DNA of 64,000 bases. Source: Aquilaria yunnanensis. Taxonomy: Eukaryota; Streptophyta; Magnoliopsida; Malvales; Thymelaeaceae. Each line of letters starts with the position of its first letter. Position 1 is the first letter of the stretch. This document shows, piece after piece, positions 1 to 11,800 of the stretch. The DNA is taken from positions 10,754,001 to 10,818,000 of the forward strand of contig CM077594.1 of NCBI GenBank assembly GCA_039654915.1. The letters are read 5' to 3'. The notes beneath the pieces are model-generated. The model had not been told where the DNA came from, did no database searches, and saw only the letters and a program-made list of their open reading frames with translations. Made by a program: the position numbers and the translations under genes.

Positions 1-1989
1 TAAATGTAACTATGCAACATGAAGTAAATGAGTGAGAATACTTTGATTCTTAATAAGAGATTTCTTAACCAGAAAGAAAAACCATATGACCCTCATATAT
101 AACAATATAAGCATCTTAAAGCGAGTTCTTTATGTTCTGAAATCTTAACTAATGGCCACTAGAAAAGGTCTTATTGTGGGAACCTAACCTCAACCTAATT
201 CTACTTCTTCGTTAGAACTTTGTTCTTCTGCCTACCTCATTATTTCCTTTTTATTATCACATTGTATAGAAGTGTTGGTTTATCTTAATGGCTCATTTTT
301 CAAAGCACAATGGCTTTGCTAGGGTAGGCTTAAAACCTCACTTAAACACTTAGCAACCAACCACATACTTAAGACCTTTTTAGCTTACTAGAGTCTTAAG
401 CCCCTTTCTTTGTCCACCACTTATGAACTTAATTAATGCATTTTAAACATCATGGAAGTTGGTTTAAGTCCATTTTGGGGCCCTTAATTATCTTAGAATA
501 ATCCTAGAACACTTTGGATTTAGGTCCATTTCAGCAACTTTCTTGGACGGGGTGAAATGTACCATGATGTTGTGGCACCAAGGTACAATTGCTATTGTTT
601 CCTCCAGTAGCCCAACGTTGCAGTGTTGCGACACCAAGGGCTCAAACTTGGAAATGTAACAGCTCATCCCTTTCACTCCATCATGCCACACCTTGCCCCA
701 ATGACACTTTCCTTGGCTAATTCTCATTGTTCTTGCCTCAAACTTGCTCCCACTTGATAGTATAACATACAATGTAGCAATTTAAACATACTTGAACTTA
801 AAATTTGTTGCCAAAATATAACATCACAAGCCATGAACAATATACCATAAGAATGCATAATCCACCATCCACTTGGAATCATTGAAACACTTTGTTCTTA
901 GCCTAGCAATTAAACTACCAAGCATCAAGAACACTTAATGGAGTTTCACTTTAAGCAACAAACCATGGAATTAGGGCCTAACAAGCTTACCCATTTGAGA
1001 CACCAAACCTTGAACCTCATAGAACTCTTAAAGCCTACTCTGCTCAAAGGCTTGAAATCCTTACTTCTTAAGTTAGAATCAAGGAAGAGAATGAGTTACC
1101 CAACCTATCCATACCTCATTGTGATCAATAAAACAACTTAACCTCAAGTTAAAGTATAGATTAGGAGCTCACCATAAACAAAAACTTTATTCCTAGCTCC
1201 CTTAAGCCCAAGCAAGCTTCATCAAGCTACTTCACACAAAAAACCTTTGGATTTGAGCTCTCTTAAGGTGGGATTGTGGGAGGTACGAAATTAGAGCTTT
1301 CTTGCTCCAAGAATGGCATTCTTGAGGTGTTAGAGAATGAGACCACATATCTTTGTCTCTTATGTCCAACTTCTTTCTTAATTACACAATAACTCGTCAA
1401 ACTTAAGCTAGGTCTTAACTTGATCCCTTGGTCTAAAAAATTATTTATTTCTTCTTTTGTAAATAAAATTGGAACTAAAATCACCATAAGACTTCACTTA
1501 ACTTTATGTTTCAATCTCATTTATGATACCAAAATGAGGTACTATGGAAAAATTAAAACTTGTCTTTCTTGGCCCTACTTTGCTCAAATGGCTAGTTAGA
1601 TTTCTTGTGCTACATTAACTTCATTAAATTATTACCTGGCATAAGTATCAAGTTCAAAAGGATGAAAAATTATAGTTAAACTTACTTACCTTAGTAATCC
1701 CTCTTTAGGTCTTGGAGAGCCATAACATTAACTATTGAGCCCGTAGAACCTGATATTGAGCTTGAGTTGAGCTAATCTTTAATGAATTAAGCTTCAAGTC
1801 TAGGGTGTTCACACTCGACTAGACTCATTTCACCTCCTAATCATACATAAATCCATCTTCTGGGGACATAAAGAAAAAAAAATGAGAACACAAAGAAAAA
1901 AAATGAGAACTATCTTATAAAAATTAGAATTTATATCATGCTAATAACCAACAACTAGACTCAAATTGACATAGAAAAGTACTCCAAAT
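1..1989. other. Intergenic DNA, decayed retrotransposon-like sequence
   Basis: No credible gene is visible. The stretch around 540-780 contains phrases such as GTTGCGACACC and runs of short open frames on the minus strand, which resembles the LTR or leader part of plant Gypsy elements, but no LTR pair, primer site or coding motif can be shown. The short open frames at 488-772, 938-1141 and 1263-1487 have no recognisable domain. Confidence 0.3.
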
Positions 1990-1998
1990 AAACATTTC

Positions 1999-2513
1999 TA
2001 GGCAAATAGCCAAGCCTTTAATGCCCATTACAAGTTAGTCTCTAACATTCATTTTGTAGCAAATTGGTTTCAAACCTTTATCATTCAATATACATTGGTC
2101 ACTAGCTCTAGGCATCCACATAAACTTGATTTACAGAGAAAAAAAATTGATAATTTAAATTGTCGATTAACTGTGAAAAAGTTATAGCACAGTTAGAATT
2201 TATTGAAAGATAACTACTGAATAGTTTGAATTTATTAACTTTCACAAATTATCTAAAATTAGCTTTTATATTCTAATTTAAACTGTTTAATATTTTTTTA
2301 TAAATTCAAACTTTACCATAATTTTCTAACAGTTAATAGATAATTTAAAATATCTATTTTTATTCTTTATAAATCGAGTTTCTTTACCTCCTAGAGCTAG
2401 GGACCAATATATAATAAATTATGAAGGTTTGTGACCAATTTGTAATGAAATAAATGTTGGGGACTGATTTGCGGTAGAAATTAAATGTTTGGGACCAATG
2501 GTGCTTTTTACCC
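1999..2513. mobile_element. MULE-type foldback MITE (copy 1 of a family)
   Basis: The two halves are long imperfect inverted repeats. The left arm (from about 2001, including CATTGGTCACTAGCTCTAGG) pairs with the right arm (including CCTAGAGCTAGGGACCAATA, ending GTGCTTTTTACCC). Flanks AAACATTTC (1990-1998) and AAACTTTTC (2514-2522) agree at 8 of 9 bases, which fits a 9-bp Mutator-type target duplication. There is no coding capacity. The element at 62092-62645 shares the arm sequences and the GGTGCTaTTTACCC end, so the two are family members. Confidence 0.65.
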
Positions 2514-2577
2514 AAACTTTTCCATTATTTAAACTATGACATCAAAGGACAAAATAGATAATTAACTCACTGGATTA

Positions 2578-2826
2578 CTCTCTTTGTTCCAAGTTATTTG
2601 CAACACATTCTATTTTGATCTAACTCAAAAAATTTCAACATTTTCATATTTAAATTACTTTTCCATATTTCTCTTCAAATTATCATTTGAGTATTTACTT
2701 TTTTCCACATTTCTCATTTTAAATGGAAGAAATGAATGATTAAACTAAAAATAACACACAAGCTTTTTCATCTTTTTTAATCTTTGTACAAAATTCAATG
2801 TTTTATTTAATTCGGAATAAAGGGAG
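2578..2826. mobile_element. Stowaway-like MITE
   Basis: A 249-bp AT-rich segment begins CTCTCTTTGTTCCAAG after TA (2576-2577) and ends TTCGGAATAAAGGGAG before TA (2827-2828). TA duplication and CTCCCT-type ends are the signature of Tc1/mariner-related Stowaway MITEs. It is non-coding. Confidence 0.65.
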
Positions 2827-2971
2827 TATTAAAAGGTTATCCAAATTGATAAGTAAAATGAAAAATGTTTGAGATAAATTTGAAAATTACCCAAAAAAAA
2901 AAAAAGAGTACCAAAAGACTGCAATAGTTAGTACTTAACAACAATAAAGACCAACCAGAATTTTCAAAAAT

Positions 2972-3190
2972 CCCTTGCCCAGTGGCCTAGTAGTTAAGGG
3001 CCTGAAGGGCTATGAGAGAGGTTCGGGGTTTGAATCTTGATCTCTCTACCTCCTATAATATGTCTCATAAAAATTGGTTCAGTTGTCATTTTAATACTCA
3101 AAAACATTAGCATGCCTTTTTTTCTAATTACTATAATAATATATCTTTTCTTGTAAACTTGTATGGTGTATTTGAATATGAAAAAAAAAA
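2972..3190 (+). mobile_element. tRNA-derived SINE (family copy A)
   Basis: The head contains RNA polymerase III promoter boxes of tRNA type: an A box, TGGCCTAGTAGTTAAGGG (2983-3000), and a B box, GGTTCGGGGTTTGAATC (3020-3036), at normal tRNA spacing. The body follows (CATTAGCATGCC near 3104) and the element ends in a pure A10 tail at 3181-3190. The body and tail match two other segments of the window on the opposite strand (24682-24872 and 34410-34620), so this is a SINE family rather than a tRNA gene. No folded tRNA or anticodon arm is evident. Confidence 0.7.
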
Positions 3191-3960
3191 GTCTTCAAAG
3201 GTAAAATCGGCCGCTGATATAGTTCTGTTTTTCAACTGAATAAACTACCAGCTTTACTAAAGTAATCCGAATCTGCCACTAGATGAGATTTTTGCTCGCG
3301 TTAAGACTCAGACGAAAGAAAGGGTGCGCACTAAGTTATCATTCTAACAGATAATTTTGTTTTCTAGCACAATTTCACTACGATGCACAATAGCTGCTTC
3401 CACCACCCCTTCACCACCTTCAGCCTTAATTTATTCATCAATCACCGACTTCAACCATATTTTGAACTTACTGGACCCTCAATAACAAGTCCGTGATTGT
3501 TTATGGTCGTGCCTACGTTTTTTAAAGAAGTAATGCAAGAAATAAGATTTTTTTGTACTTATGAAAATGATGAAATTGGTGAAGAATAAGGCGTAATTCA
3601 TTTTTCACTTTTAAAAAAAGCATTATTTTCATTTTTATTTTATTTTTTCTAAAATCAATGTTATTTAAAAGCTAATGTCATATATGCCTATTAATAAATT
3701 TTATAATATTTTCATAAGGTAAAATTTTATAAATTTTTTAACTTACTCAAATAAATAAAAAATAATATTCACTTTTCCAAAAAATAATTTAAATATAGGT
3801 TTGGTACATGGATTCTCAAAAATGGTAAAGCAAGAATATGGAAAAGCAAGATTCATACAAAGTACCATTCATAACTTTCCACGTACCTCGCTAAGAATGA
3901 AGAAAATAATTTTTTTTCCTTGTCTAGTTGATATATTTTTTTCTTTGTCTAGTTAATATA
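3191..3960. other. Intergenic, nothing recognised
   Basis: Mixed-composition sequence followed by AT-rich DNA. There are no long frames, terminal repeats or RNA genes that I can support. Confidence 0.5.
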
Positions 3961-4191
3961 CTCCCTTCATCTCAAAAATTTTGATACATTTGACTTTTTA
4001 TTATATTTTGACTTAATTTTATCCATATTATTTTTTGTTAGAAAAAATAAAAAATATATATTTAGAAACTACATATCTTGAATTATCATTCATATAAAAA
4101 TATTTTTTATTTATATATTAAAATGTTAAAAATAAAAAATTCTAGATTAATTGTAAAAAAAAATGAAGAAAAACTTTTAGGATGGAAAGAG
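3961..4191. mobile_element. Stowaway-like MITE
   Basis: A 231-bp element starts CTCCCTTCATCTCAAAAATT directly after TA (3959-3960) and ends AACTTTTAGGATGGAAAGAG directly before TA (4192-4193). The ends are imperfect inverted repeats of the Stowaway consensus type and the interior is AT-rich and non-coding. Parts of the interior (AAATGTTAAAAATAAAAAAT and similar) recur in the outer Stowaway at 10940-11404, suggesting one subfamily. Confidence 0.7.
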
Positions 4192-4193
4192 TA

Positions 4194-5891
4194 TTTTCTT
4201 ATTTCTATAAACCTTTAACACAGTGAGTAAAATGTCATTTTTTATAGTTTAGTAGTACTTGTGAATTTTTTTAAATTTTACCGACTAAATGTATTTTTTG
4301 GGACTAAACTATAAATTTTAAAAAATTTACGAAACATATGTCTAATTTTTATTAAATATGTTGTGAATTTTTAGAAGTTCAGAGAATATCTCTTAGGGAA
4401 ATAGAATATTTCATGACCTGACAAAAAACGTTTAATTTGTTCGGCAAAAAGAAAGTAAATGGTCAATTTGGGTCGATTGAAAAAAAAAAAAAACAAATGG
4501 GGCATAAGCGGATCTATGTATATGCAGCAATATGGGGTCCACGGACCCATTGAATATTTTTATGTCTTTAAAAAATATTAAGTTTCAGGTGGATCCCATT
4601 AAAATTTATTAAATGGTTCCCCAATTTAAGAAAATAAGTAAGATGAAATAAAAAAAATTAATTAAAATCATTTTTTCATAAATACATTGAAATAAAACTA
4701 AAATTTTATGTTTTCATTTAAGTTTGCTACATATGAAAAATGATTATATATGGATTCCATAGGAAAAAAATTTTAGACCGATCTCAGCATTAGGGTTTAT
4801 ATATTATTTTTGCCTCCTACAAATTAATTGTTAAAATTTTGTCAAATACTTTACATTTGAATAGATTCGGCTGAAATTTGGTTTCAATCACTTTTTACCA
4901 TATTAATTTTTGCGTTTTGTATAGACTCTAATAACTATGGCATTATTCGTCTTCACAAGACCACCGAAGGAGTTGTTTTGGAGAATTGAGAAACCAGGAG
5001 GCTTTTGCGTTTTATAATATTGTAGCCTCTGGTGAGTTGTGGTAGATGTGATTGAGTAATTTTATTAAAGAGTGAATATTAGTTACAATAAATAAGTTAA
5101 TATTTAAGTGATTATAGTACAAAAAAATTTAGATTGTATAAAATTGATAATAATAAGATTCTAGGAGTACACATTGTTTATATTAAATATCATGAAATTA
5201 ATTGATATATGATTGACAATGTGTGAGAAAAATATTGGTATGAGATACATTAACCATAAAAAGTATAGTCCCTTTGAATTTCCTAGTAACAAAATATTAA
5301 AAATTTGGGGTTGAATTGATTCCAAACTCTTATAATTCGAATCATATTTCTATGCGAACTTACATTTTCCTAACACTAAAGACCAATATGTATTGGAGAA
5401 GAGTCAACCGCAAAAAGTATGACAAACTGTGAATTTTTGAAATTATTAGCCCAATTGCTAAAAAAACAAAAAAGGAAAAGAGAGAGAAACTTTGGGATAC
5501 CTTAAATTGGATTTGACATAATAACGAGAACGCTTTTGACCCTTCACACTATAACATTTTTCCTCTAACATATAGACCCACATCAAATTTCAAAGAAAAA
5601 AAACAAAAGAAAGAAACATGATGATAAACAACTAACAGTAAAGCTAAGTGCTTAATCTACACTACTAACACCTAATAACTCCTCTACCAAAAAAGAAAAC
5701 ACTTAAAAAACACCGCAATACTATAATTTCACAGGGGGATACAAATTGCAACAGAGAATAAATTAACAATCTAAATGCAATAGAAGCGCATATGTAGAGA
5801 TCCCAGCTGAATTAGGCTAGACGACACATGTCATAATGCTAGATTGGTTGTCACACATCAAATCTAATAGTTTCCCAATTCCCACACTGCA
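4194..5891. other. Intergenic, decayed repeats
   Basis: AT-rich sequence. Around 4500-4560 there is a phrase with GGGGTCCACGGACCC that resembles the end of hAT-type non-autonomous elements, but no partner end was found. No gene is supported. Confidence 0.4.
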
Positions 5892-5900
5892 AATAGAAAA

Positions 5901-6664
5901 GGCCTAACTACAGCATTAGCTCTCGAACTTGTCCAACTCAAGCGAGTTGGTTCAAAACTCACTATTCACTAAAACTTAGCCCCCTAAACTTTGAAAAACT
6001 ATGCACTTTAGTCCATTCCCAACAGTAATAAACAAATTGTGTTAGGCTGAGACAAACCAACTCGGGATCACTGTCGCAACATGGGTTTGAAATCAACGAC
6101 CGATCCTCCTTCGTTGCAACTCCTCCTCAGCCGAGATGAGTCGTAGCCGACAAGTTCCTCTGTGTGTAGGGACAAGATGCTACATTGGCAGGGTACTGGC
6201 GCATGCTTCTTCCACGTCTAATTTTCAAGACGGATTTTTTTAGAAGGCGGGAATGGGCAGCTATGAATCACTCTGTTGCTCCTCCATCACAGCGGCAATT
6301 CGTTTCCCGGGCGATTAGTTGTCCTGGGCGAATTAAGCTTCCTGGTTGAATCGTGGTGGCAAGGAGGAGACAACAGTGTGGTTGTGAGGGGGATGACGAC
6401 ACGCCGATGAAATCATAACAGAATCAAGAGAGCCGGACAGAATTGATTGCGATGGACTGAATCAAACGAAAAGATGAGAGAAGGGCGGCGGGGACGAAAG
6501 CCTATGAATTTCAACCTCAGGCTAACGCCATCTGTTCAAACAGTAGATAATGGACTAAAGTGCATAGCTTTTTAAAGTTCAGGGGCCAAGTTTTAGTGAG
6601 TAGTGAGTTTTGGACCAACTCGCTCGAGTTGGACAAGTTCAAGGGCTAATGCTGTAGTTAGGCC
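5901..6664. mobile_element. Mutator-like element with GC-rich interior, possible Pack-MULE
   Basis: Perfect 9-bp target duplication AATAGAAAA flanks the element (5892-5900 and 6665-6673). Terminal inverted repeats of about 116 bp (5901-6017 and 6549-6664) start GGCCTAACTACAGCATTAGC and are strongly similar throughout. The roughly 530-bp interior is much richer in G+C than the surrounding DNA and includes tracts such as TTCCCGGGCGATTAG and GGGCGGCGGGGACG. MULEs with captured host sequence (Pack-MULEs) have this architecture. No long open frame is present, so a captured gene fragment is inference. Confidence 0.85.
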
Positions 6665-6673
6665 AATAGAAAA

Positions 6674-8083
6674 CCTAAAGGACAGAAACTATCATTCGGC
6701 CTTCATCCAAGCCACTTCTCTTGTCCTCCTCACTTGCTTGTAATTTATAGCATTATATAGATTAATATAAAGACTGATTATACTTCATGTTGGAATAAAA
6801 TTGCCCTTGAAGTAACAAACATGACAAACCTATTTTTGAAAAAAAAAAAAAAAACCATTGCATGATTGCTCTTCCATTTGCAAAACATTGTTAGACGTCC
6901 AATTGAAAAATGCAAACAATTAATAGTACACCTTTGTAAGTAAGAAAATAAAGTTAAACGATACAAAGTTTTTTTTTTAATGTAAGTTATTTACTTACAA
7001 AACTTACAAAATCTATATATCAAATGGAAAACCTTTTATTCAGCGTCTGTTAGTTGTGGCATCAACTTTTGAATTCCGCAATTTAAACTGCTCAATGAAG
7101 ACAACCCGTAAAAGTGATTGCCCCAAACCGAACTAATTCTCTTGCGGGTTATGGTCAAATCAAGTAGTGAAAAATGGAATCCGGTCATATATGTGGACCG
7201 GTTTGGGTTCCAATTTTAAAACCCAGTTAACCTGTTTCAACCTGCTTCTAATTCCTAATTTTTAAATTCTAATCCCTAACATGTCATCCTTACAGCATAA
7301 ATACTACTTAGTAATTTGCTGTTAAAATCTCATAATTACTCCTTATCATACCAGGTAACATGTTTGCTCCATCCAATTAGAGCAATGCTACTTGCATTAA
7401 TACTTTAGCACACATAATAATTTAGCAAAACAAGTACATGGAAGATCTTTTGATTAAACTTAAAACAAAATTCTTGTTTGTGTTAAAATTAACTTTTGGC
7501 AAAAATAAAAAATAAACTACTAATGTTTTTGTGCTGGCCCGATTCATATACTAATATTTTTTTTGGGCCAAATAAATCATTGGCGTTTTTTAGTCGACTC
7601 AAATCGTCTACTCTTGTAACTTTTTCCGTTAAGTCTAACGGAATCTTAGCATAAAATACAAAGTTTAATTCCTACATTTTATATTTTTGCTCCCAGCATA
7701 TCTAAAGTTTATTAATCCAACATTTGAACCATATGCTTGAAGTTGACATTAATCTTTGGACTCCATTTTGTGAATAGTAATTGAGATCATCTTAAACTTG
7801 CTAATAGTGGCCACGATGTTTTTTCTTTTACTCTACCTCATATTGTATCATAACTTTGCGTTAAGCACTAATATAAATGAGACATCGTTCGGGAGTGGCA
7901 GGTGTAGGGCCGGAGACATCCTATCTTAGGCAACGGAGATGGTGCACTTTGAAAAAGAATAGACTGTGCCAAAAAAATGTAATTATGGAAGGTGGTTATC
8001 AAATTTTATAAATGGTGAAGGTAGTCTATTTGAATTGTTTTAAACCAATTTGAGCTATTTTATTAATTTAAAAAGTTAATGAT
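6674..8083. other. Intergenic, possible old DNA-transposon arms
   Basis: No gene is seen. Around 7540-7640 the phrase GGGCCAAATAAATCATTGG resembles, inverted, a phrase near 8740-8800 (TGGTTTATTTGGCC). This could be an old inverted-repeat element later hit by the LTR at 8084, but the match is short. Confidence 0.35.
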
Positions 8084-8950
8084 TGTTGACACCCAATTTC
8101 GTCCGGGTTTTTTTTAAAAAAAAATTTTTAAAAAAAAAAACTAATTAAAAAAATTATCATTATTATTATTATTATTGCTAAAAAATTTTAATTATGTGAA
8201 TTAGTTTAAAATATATTTTTATTTTGAGAAGATTTGATTTAAAATAATATATGTGTGAATATGTATGTGTTTGAAATAAAAATAAAATTTCAGGAAAAAA
8301 TGACAAAAAAATTAAAAGTTTGAGGTAAAAATGACAAAATTGAGAAGTTTCGGACAAAATTGACAAATTCTGAAAGTTTCAGGAGCTTTGGGTAATTTTT
8401 CGCGTCAATTTTGGGCCTAAACGGACGTTTCTGGCCCAAATTGACAGAAAACGTTAAAATTGTCAAAATCAGAAGCTTCTGAGCTTATCCAGAGCTGGAG
8501 TAACGTAAAGGACTGAAACTGTCATTCTACCAATTTAAAAGATAAGTTTGATATTTTTTATTAATTTATCCGTCTACAGTTCAGCTAAGCTCCTTCTATA
8601 AATACCCCCCCAAATTCAGTTCTGAACACAGAAAAAAATCGCAAAAAAACTTAGAGCTCCGTTTTAAAAAAAAGAGAAAATTACAATGATGAAATTTTGT
8701 AATATTTCAAGAGTCAAGTGGGTAAATTGGTCTATTTGAATAAAATTAATGGTTTATTTGGCTATTTTGAATAATATTAGTGGTTTATTTGGCCGAAAAA
8801 AACATTCGTAGGCGATTCCAGCCGGGTCCAAAACATTAGTTTTATTTGTTATTTTTGCCTTAACTTTTTGTTTCTTGAAAACATTCCTAATCTATGAGCT
8901 GTAAAGATTTTAGGGGCTAACATTCAGGTAGATCATTCGAGATTCAACTG
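8084..8950 (+). mobile_element. Gypsy-type solo LTR or LTR remnant
   Basis: The segment begins TGTTGACACCCAATTTCGTC, a start commonly seen in plant Ty3/Gypsy LTRs. About 510 bp in there is a core promoter (CTATAAATACCCCCC, TATA at 8597-8603), followed at the expected distance by the presumed transcription start region. No second LTR, primer-binding site or gag/pol was found, so it is a solo LTR or a truncated end. The right boundary is uncertain. An internal stretch near 8690-8800 may belong to another repeat. Confidence 0.55.
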
Positions 8951-9960
8951 TAAGTTTAATAATTTAGTTCTATTTTAAAATTCAGAGGAAAAGAAGAGAG
9001 AACTATAAACTTTTTTTATTTTACAAAAATACATTTTGAAAAACCAAGTGAAATTTCCTCAAAGTTGATATGTAAATTAAAGAAGAGAAAGAAAAATAAT
9101 AGCATACAATGGCTCCTAAAATCTGGTCATACCAAATCAACACAACTAATCTTTTATAGGGGTGGGATTTCAATCGGGTTTTTACTTATGCGGCTAAGGT
9201 TGGATGCTAAAATGTGTAAATCTGTTAAAATAGTGGGAAGGGTCGGGTTCTACCAAAATCTGGTCAAATCCGTTCCATGAACACCCTTAATTTAGTATCT
9301 AAATTACTGCAAATTTAATTTATCTAAAATAATTTGACAGTCAATAAATGATTTGTAATATCATGTCATGTTTTGTTTTATTTTAATGTAATTATTTTAA
9401 CTTGACGGCGTCAATGATGGTACAGGTTTAGAAAGCAAAAATGCATGTCTCTAAAAGAGAAGAGGACAAGCTGCTGTACTATAATACACATGCGATGGTT
9501 TTTTATTTTTCGTTTCTTTTTATTTTTGTAAATTATCCATTATAAAATAAGATGGGCAGTCAGGGTCCTCAGGAGTCAGGGCACTAAAGTCTACAGACGT
9601 CAACGAGAGGTCGATAAAATAGAGTTTAATGCTTTCGGCGGCCAAAAAGGCTTCAAGAGTCAATTACTTAAATTTTGTGGTAAATTGTGCTTGTCGTCCT
9701 TGTCATATACTCCATTTTATTATCATCATGATCATGTTCTGGTCTTCAACTTAGTTGCTCAAATTTGGTTACTACGTTTTAAATCGTCTCATTATGGTTT
9801 TCTTTCAAGAATCATGTTACGATGCCAAGAGCCTAGATAGACTGAAAATTGTCATGCTCAAGCACAGTCGGTCATTTTCTTTTTATTACATTTTAGAGAA
9901 AAACAAAAATTAGTATAAATAGAAAAGAACAACTTTGTTTGTAACTGACAACTATTGGCA
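8951..9960. other. Intergenic, nothing recognised
   Basis: The short plus-strand frame at 9065-9280 is lysine-rich and low in complexity, with no domain. No terminal repeats or RNA genes are supported. Confidence 0.45.
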
Positions 9961-9964
9961 ACTA

Positions 9965-10250
9965 GGAGTGAGTATAGGTGACGTTGGTTCATATTTTCAA
10001 TAGAATCAAACCAACCTAAAATAGTAATGTACATGTTTAAATATATATATTTATGTATAAATATGTAAGCAATTTAGTAATATGATAATTTTCAGTATAA
10101 ATCTATAAATATATCTTGGATTTTGTTCTACCTCGATTTGGTACCATATAGAACCAGAATGTGGAACCAACTTATGATATTTTTAATCAACCCAACTCAA
10201 TCTAGTAAAGGTGGCTCAGATTTGCTTTCGGGTTAGTGCCCACCCCTATT
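9965..10250. mobile_element. Probable non-autonomous DNA transposon (MITE)
   Basis: The left end CTAGGAGTGAGTATAGGTGA and the right end TTAGTGCCCACCCCTATTAG are imperfect inverted repeats of the 'TAGGGGTGGGCAC' type common among plant MITEs. The interior has CCAACC/GGTTGG-rich phrases and no frame. I could not identify a clear target duplication. Confidence 0.4.
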
Positions 10251-10939
10251 AGAAGCGCACTAATCAGTCAATTCTAGTGGAATCTATCAAGAAAAATAGC
10301 CCAAATGAGATATTTTTAAAAAGTTATGTACCAAATTAAACAAATTTCTTGGTTGTGGACCAGTGATGGCATTCAATGCTAGGGACCACAATTGTGATTT
10401 ACCCTAACATTCTGTTTTCATGTGGCATCCATTAACCATTATTATTGTTTCTAACTTGTTTATGATGTTCTGTTTTGTTCTTTTTCATTTATCAAATCAA
10501 ATGTTGAATGTGCACATTTGCGCCGGACATCCAACTGGCACCTTCCAGTCTCGTTAAGACTTCGTTGGTTTGTTTATTGGCTTCTCGAGAATAACAATAA
10601 TTAAAACTGATGCAGCTCAACACGAGGACAAATTACTCTTGCGAGTTTTGCTGGGGAAAATTTGTACTGATCCTAGGATGTTAAATATACAAAAAAAATC
10701 TATAAAATTTTAGGCTAAGTGCCGCAACTCAGTTGACTTGGTCTTTTAACTGTATAGAATGGTACCAAATTTCTGGACTCTTAAACAAAAAAAAAAAAAA
10801 AATTATGATTTAATATATGTGAATGAGTTTCTTCTATTCTATTAATTTGTTTTGTATTGTAAAGCGAACGAGTGATAGCTATAGGAAACGATTAATATAA
10901 TGGAGAGATAGGAATAATTAGGTTTTAGAAATTATAGTA

Positions 10940-11404
10940 CTCTTTCTGTCCCATATTATTTGAAACATTTAACTTTTTGAAATGGTTTGAATTGAATTTA
11001 TTCATATTACTCCATTTGTCTCAAATTTTTTACATCATTCATATTTTAACAATTAATTTATAATTTTTTATTTTCAACATTTTAATATATAAATAAAAAA
11101 ATTTTGTACATGAATAACAAATCAAGACCTATAATTTTAAATATAATTTTTTAAATTTTTTAATAAATAATAATATAAATAAATTCAAGCCAAATTAATC
11201 AGAAAAGTTAAATGGAGCAAAGAAAATGAGACGGAGGGAGATTATTTATTTAAAAAAATTAAAAATTATATATGTAGAAACTATAGGTCTTTGTTTATTA
11301 TTTAATATAATCATTTTTCCTTTATATACTAAAATGTTGAAAATAAAAAATCATAGATTAATTATTGAATAGTGAATATTACAAAGAACTTGGCACAAAA
11401 TGAG
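10940..11404. mobile_element. Stowaway-like MITE interrupted by a second Stowaway
   Basis: The outer element begins CTCTTTCTGTCCCATATTAT after TA (10938-10939) and ends GAACTTGGCACAAAATGAG before TA (11405-11406). Its left part stops at ...TTCATATTA (11009), where a second complete Stowaway starts, and resumes at about 11241. The separated parts together have the size and AT-rich interior of the element at 3961-4191. Confidence 0.65.
11010..11240. mobile_element. Inner Stowaway-like MITE
   Basis: Starts CTCCATTTGTCTCAAATTTT after TA and ends AAAATGAGACGGAGGGAG. The ends are inverted repeats of the Stowaway consensus. The right flank reads ATTA rather than TA directly, so one side of the target duplication is slightly altered. 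It sits wholly inside the outer Stowaway and must be the younger insertion. Confidence 0.65.
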
Positions 11405-11539
11405 TATTTTATTAAAGAAATTATATATTAATATATCTTCATAAATTTTATATTATTTTTATGTCTAGTTAAATTAAATTTTAATCAAAATTAAACAAAC
11501 AAAATTGAATCAATTCAGCAATTTTAACTAATGCATCAG

Positions 11540-11800
11540 TGAACTGAATAACACGACAATAAAGTTAAATCTGATCTACGACTTGATAACCCAACCTGAT
11601 TAGATTCAAACTCAACCTGATTGGATTCAAACCCAAATAAACTTGGTCTGACTTAACCAAAATCCAAAATATACTCAACTTGAAATTAACCCAAACTCAA
11701 ATAACCCGACTTGAACTCGACATGAACCCGAATACATACTAACGCGATTAAACCTGAATTTGAATGGCCTAACCAAAACTTGATTTGACCGAACCAATTG
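11540..11800. repeat. Degenerate short-phrase repeat
   Basis: The stretch is built from repeated variants of AACCCAAAC, AACCTGATT and AACCCGAC-like phrases, as seen in termini of some plant DNA transposons. No clear paired end or target duplication was found. Confidence 0.35.

Noticed and set aside
2983..3036. Possible tRNA gene from A and B boxes
   Set aside because: No cloverleaf or anticodon stem is evident, and the same sequence continues into a SINE body with an A tail repeated elsewhere in the window.
4500..4560. Single hAT-like end near GGGGTCCACGGACCC
   Set aside because: No partner end or 8-bp duplication could be found within a plausible distance.
7540..8800. Inverted GGCCAAATAAA phrases as ends of a DNA transposon around the solo LTR
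   Set aside because: The match is only about 20 bases with gaps and no target duplication. Left as a note in the feature list.
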